64,000 nucleotides of DNA from Cyclobacteriaceae bacterium YHN15 (lineage in GTDB: Bacteria > Bacteroidota > Bacteroidia > Cytophagales > Cyclobacteriaceae): contig RKQB01000005.1 in the NCBI GenBank assembly GCA_003797895.1, positions 275,221 through 339,220 of the forward strand, in the 5' to 3' direction. This document shows positions 62,088-64,000 of this stretch, one piece after another. Below the pieces are notes generated by a model. It saw only the letters and a list, made by a program, of their open reading frames with translations, did no database searches and was not told the DNA's origin. Numbering within the stretch: the first letter of the stretch is position 1; every line of letters starts with the position of its first letter. The translations under genes were made by a program, and so were the position numbers.

Positions 62088-63746
62088 TTATTCAACCAAC
62101 CCTTTTGGAACCAATCCGTGGTATTGGTATTTATCTTGATAAGCCTCTGCCAGGGCAACCAACATTTCCTCTCCGAAATAATTTCCTAGCAAAGTGATGC
62201 TGGTGGGCCTTCCTTTTTCATCAAAACCATTGGGGAGACTCAGGGCAGGATGACCGGTCAGATTGGTGATCAACATCTGTCTTCCTGCATAGGTGGGTGA
62301 AATAATCACATCATATGCTTTGATCAAGTTATGAAATTCTTGGATCAATTTGGTTCTGTGTCTATTCGCCTGTAAATATTCCACCGCTGGGATAAACCTG
62401 GATTGTCTCAGGGAATTGGCCCTGGAACCCTTGTGTTGTTCTACCATATCATCCACCGCCCCGGAGAGCAGCAATTCATCAAAAAATGCTCCGGATTCAG
62501 CACGAAGAATGATGTCAAAAACCGAAAAAGGAAAATCATCAGGCAAGTCTACTTTTTCGGGCCGGATACCTAATGCTTCAAACTCCTTTAGTGTCCTTTG
62601 ATGATTGACGCTCATTTTTGAGGTGTCTTTTTCAAATAAATCATGGAAATAAGCCACTTTCAGATTTTTTAAATCAGGATTTTCCAAATAATAAAAAGAG
62701 GCATTCCTGGCAGTTTTGTCCAGACCATCTTCACCCCTGATATAGTCAAATACAATAGCACAGTCGGTGGCAGACCTGCAAATGGGGCCAACTTTGTCCA
62801 TACTCCAGGAAAGCACCATAAAACCATGTTTACTGACCGCTCCAAAGGTGGGCCTCAAACCGGTACTGCCTGTTCGGGTAGAAGGAGAAACAATGGACCC
62901 TAGAGTTTCCGTGCCAATGGAAAATGCGACAAGCCCAGCGGCAGTCGCTGAACCTGAACCTGCAGACGAACCTGAAGCACCTTGCTCCAGATCCCAGGGA
63001 TTTTTTGTTTTGCCCCCAAACCAAACATCTCCTCTGGCCAAACTTCCTGATACCAATTTTCCCAATAATACCGCGCCTGCATCTTCCAGTTTTCTCACAA
63101 CCGTTGCCGTTTCATTGAGGACCTGGTCTTTGTAGGGAGCCGCTCCCCAAGTGGTTGGATAACCCGGAACGGAAGCAAGGTCTTTCACTCCATAAGGAAT
63201 GCCATGCAAGGGACCTCTATATTTGCCTGCGGCAAGTTCCCTATCCGCCTTTTCCGCCTGCTGCATTGCCAGTTCCTCTGTTACAGTCACAAAGGCCAAA
63301 AGGGAAGGGTCATATTTTTTGATTCGGTCCAGGTAGATCTTTGTCAAATCCAAGGAACTGATCTGTTTGGTTTTGATCAAACCTGCCAGATCCTTAATGG
63401 AAAAAAAAGCCAAATCATCCTGGTTTTCCGGTAATTTTGCCTCCAAATTGATATCCCATAAGTTGATACCCTTGTTAGGCTTAATCTGAAAACCCAAAGG
63501 AAAAGGATCGAACATCAAAGCGGGTGCAATCTCATTTTCCAAATGAAACATTCGCATGCTGTCATAAGCTTTCCTGTTATCTTCCAGGTATTGCATCATG
63601 GTATCTATGGCAACATCTTGAAAATGAAGGTTAAAGAGCTTTTGAGCAGACTGTACATCAGAATGCGAGATGGTGTCAGAGGATTTGGTAATGATGAACC
63701 CAAATAGAATTCCAATTAATAATAATAACCATCCATGCTTTTTCAT
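62088..63746 (-). CDS. Exported amidase (amidase signature family)
   Basis: 552 residues with an N-terminal membrane or signal segment (KKHGWLLLLIGILFGFIITKSS). The Ser-Ser-Lys triad of the amidase signature family is in place: lysine in YGVKDLASVPG (about residue 186) and serines in GASGSSAGSGSATAAG (about 258). The rest (SIGTETLGSIVSPSTRTGSTGLRPTFG) is classical. It hydrolyses an amide such as a nitrile-derived or aryl amide in the periplasm; substrate unknown. The gene is first in the operon with the MFS transporter. Confidence 0.92.
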   Translation of the reverse strand: MKKHGWLLLLIGILFGFIITKSSDTISHSDVQSAQKLFNLHFQDVAIDTMMQYLEDNRKAYDSMRMFHLENEIAPALMFDPFPLGFQIKPNKGINLWDINLEAKLPENQDDLAFFSIKDLAGLIKTKQISSLDLTKIYLDRIKKYDPSLLAFVTVTEELAMQQAEKADRELAAGKYRGPLHGIPYGVKDLASVPGYPTTWGAAPYKDQVLNETATVVRKLEDAGAVLLGKLVSGSLARGDVWFGGKTKNPWDLEQGASGSSAGSGSATAAGLVAFSIGTETLGSIVSPSTRTGSTGLRPTFGAVSKHGFMVLSWSMDKVGPICRSATDCAIVFDYIRGEDGLDKTARNASFYYLENPDLKNLKVAYFHDLFEKDTSKMSVNHQRTLKEFEALGIRPEKVDLPDDFPFSVFDIILRAESGAFFDELLLSGAVDDMVEQHKGSRANSLRQSRFIPAVEYLQANRHRTKLIQEFHNLIKAYDVIISPTYAGRQMLITNLTGHPALSLPNGFDEKGRPTSITLLGNYFGEEMLVALAEAYQDKYQYHGLVPKGLVE

Positions 63747-63844
63747 GGATTCAAAATATGAAAAAAGATCGGATCTCTTGTTTTTTTTGAGATGTATGGG
63801 AATGAATCTTTTTTAGAAGGGGATTACTTTGTACAAGTATTCAG

Positions 63845-63881
63845 TGTACCAAGTACCAAGTACAATGTACCAAGTACTAAG
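63845..63881. repeat. Tandem GTACCAAGTAC repeats
   Basis: Imperfect tandem copies of GTACCAA / GTACAAT within 37 bp, upstream of the amidase gene. Related units occur at 58213 and 60173. Confidence 0.7.
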
Positions 63882-64000
63882 TCAAGTATTGATGATGCCT
63901 AAAAAACATTGACCGTTTTCTTTTACTATAAACTCAATCATCTGCAGAGATTACATCTGGATTCTGAGCTTTTGTTTGGCTTGAATGGAAGGGGCTCGAC

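Overview
The window looks like chromosomal DNA of a Bacteroidota bacterium, most likely a Cytophagales / Cyclobacteriaceae relative (Algoriphagus-like). This rests on the low-GC, lysine/isoleucine/asparagine-rich proteins, the weak Shine-Dalgarno sites, a possible TTG / TAnnTTTG-type promoter, many lipoproteins with short lipoboxes, and gene families common in that group (a K+-dependent membrane pyrophosphatase, an S9 peptidase with a beta-propeller, Tat-exported Gfo/Idh oxidoreductases, a PQQ dehydrogenase fused to cytochrome c). The genus is inference; there is no rRNA or tRNA here to anchor it.

Layout. (1) 0-25 kb is mostly conserved housekeeping and metabolic content: a partial universal stress protein, Na/Pi cotransporter, PepSY protein, HMG-CoA lyase, a leucine-rich-repeat-like lipoprotein overlapping a CPBP protease, Ppx/GppA, a DinB/YfiT protein, a rhodanese, an acyl-CoA dehydrogenase/oxidase, a Gfo/Idh oxidoreductase, PEP carboxylase, a DUF819 transporter, the membrane pyrophosphatase HppA, an S9 peptidase, a DUF6544 protein, an unrecognised protein and a GH57-like protein that appears to have lost its nucleophile. 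(2) 25-36.6 kb is a patchwork: DUF302, a 3' scrap of an SLC13 transporter, a PQQ dehydrogenase/cytochrome c lipoprotein, an 850-bp AT-rich non-coding stretch, a TetR gene divergent from a Tat-signal oxidoreductase, a TetR-ABC exporter operon with two clear operator palindromes, a DUF1214 remnant, and a VIT1/CCC1 transporter flanked by an imperfect direct repeat. (3) 36.6-51.5 kb is accessory: a CocE/NonD hydrolase, a C45 acyltransferase, a HigB/HigA-type toxin-antitoxin pair, a membrane-anchored class C serine hydrolase, a quinone-oxidoreductase-like dehydrogenase, several small membrane or lipoproteins, a Crp/Fnr regulator, a CPBP-cupin-cupin operon divergent from an HxlR regulator, a SnoaL-like protein and DUF4345. 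Its gaps are full of GC-rich palindromes and of a recurring boundary core (TGCCAAC, TGCTAAC or TGCCACAAC) that brackets single genes or gene pairs in inverted orientation, which suggests a gene-cassette landscape. (4) 51.5-58.1 kb is a heavy-metal RND efflux operon (His-rich protein, adaptor, CusA/CzcA pump, TolC-like channel). (5) 58.1-64 kb has an array of REP-like hairpins, a lipoprotein, two small cytosolic proteins (DUF1801, YdeI-like), an MFS transporter and an exported amidase.

Working together: the RND operon is a complete tripartite metal exporter. TetR / ABC ATPase / two permeases / Yip1-like protein form one exporter cassette, probably self-repressed through two TGACAA..TTGTCA-like sites. 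Toxin and antitoxin are a tight pair. CPBP-cupin-cupin is a translationally linked operon probably controlled by the divergent HxlR protein.

I saw no CRISPR array, rRNA, tRNA, prophage or intact insertion sequence, and no convincing new multi-gene defence system. The most unusual material is non-coding: a perfect 46-bp palindrome, the cassette-like inverted boundary motifs at 38-50 kb, and the REP-like array at 58.4-58.8 kb.
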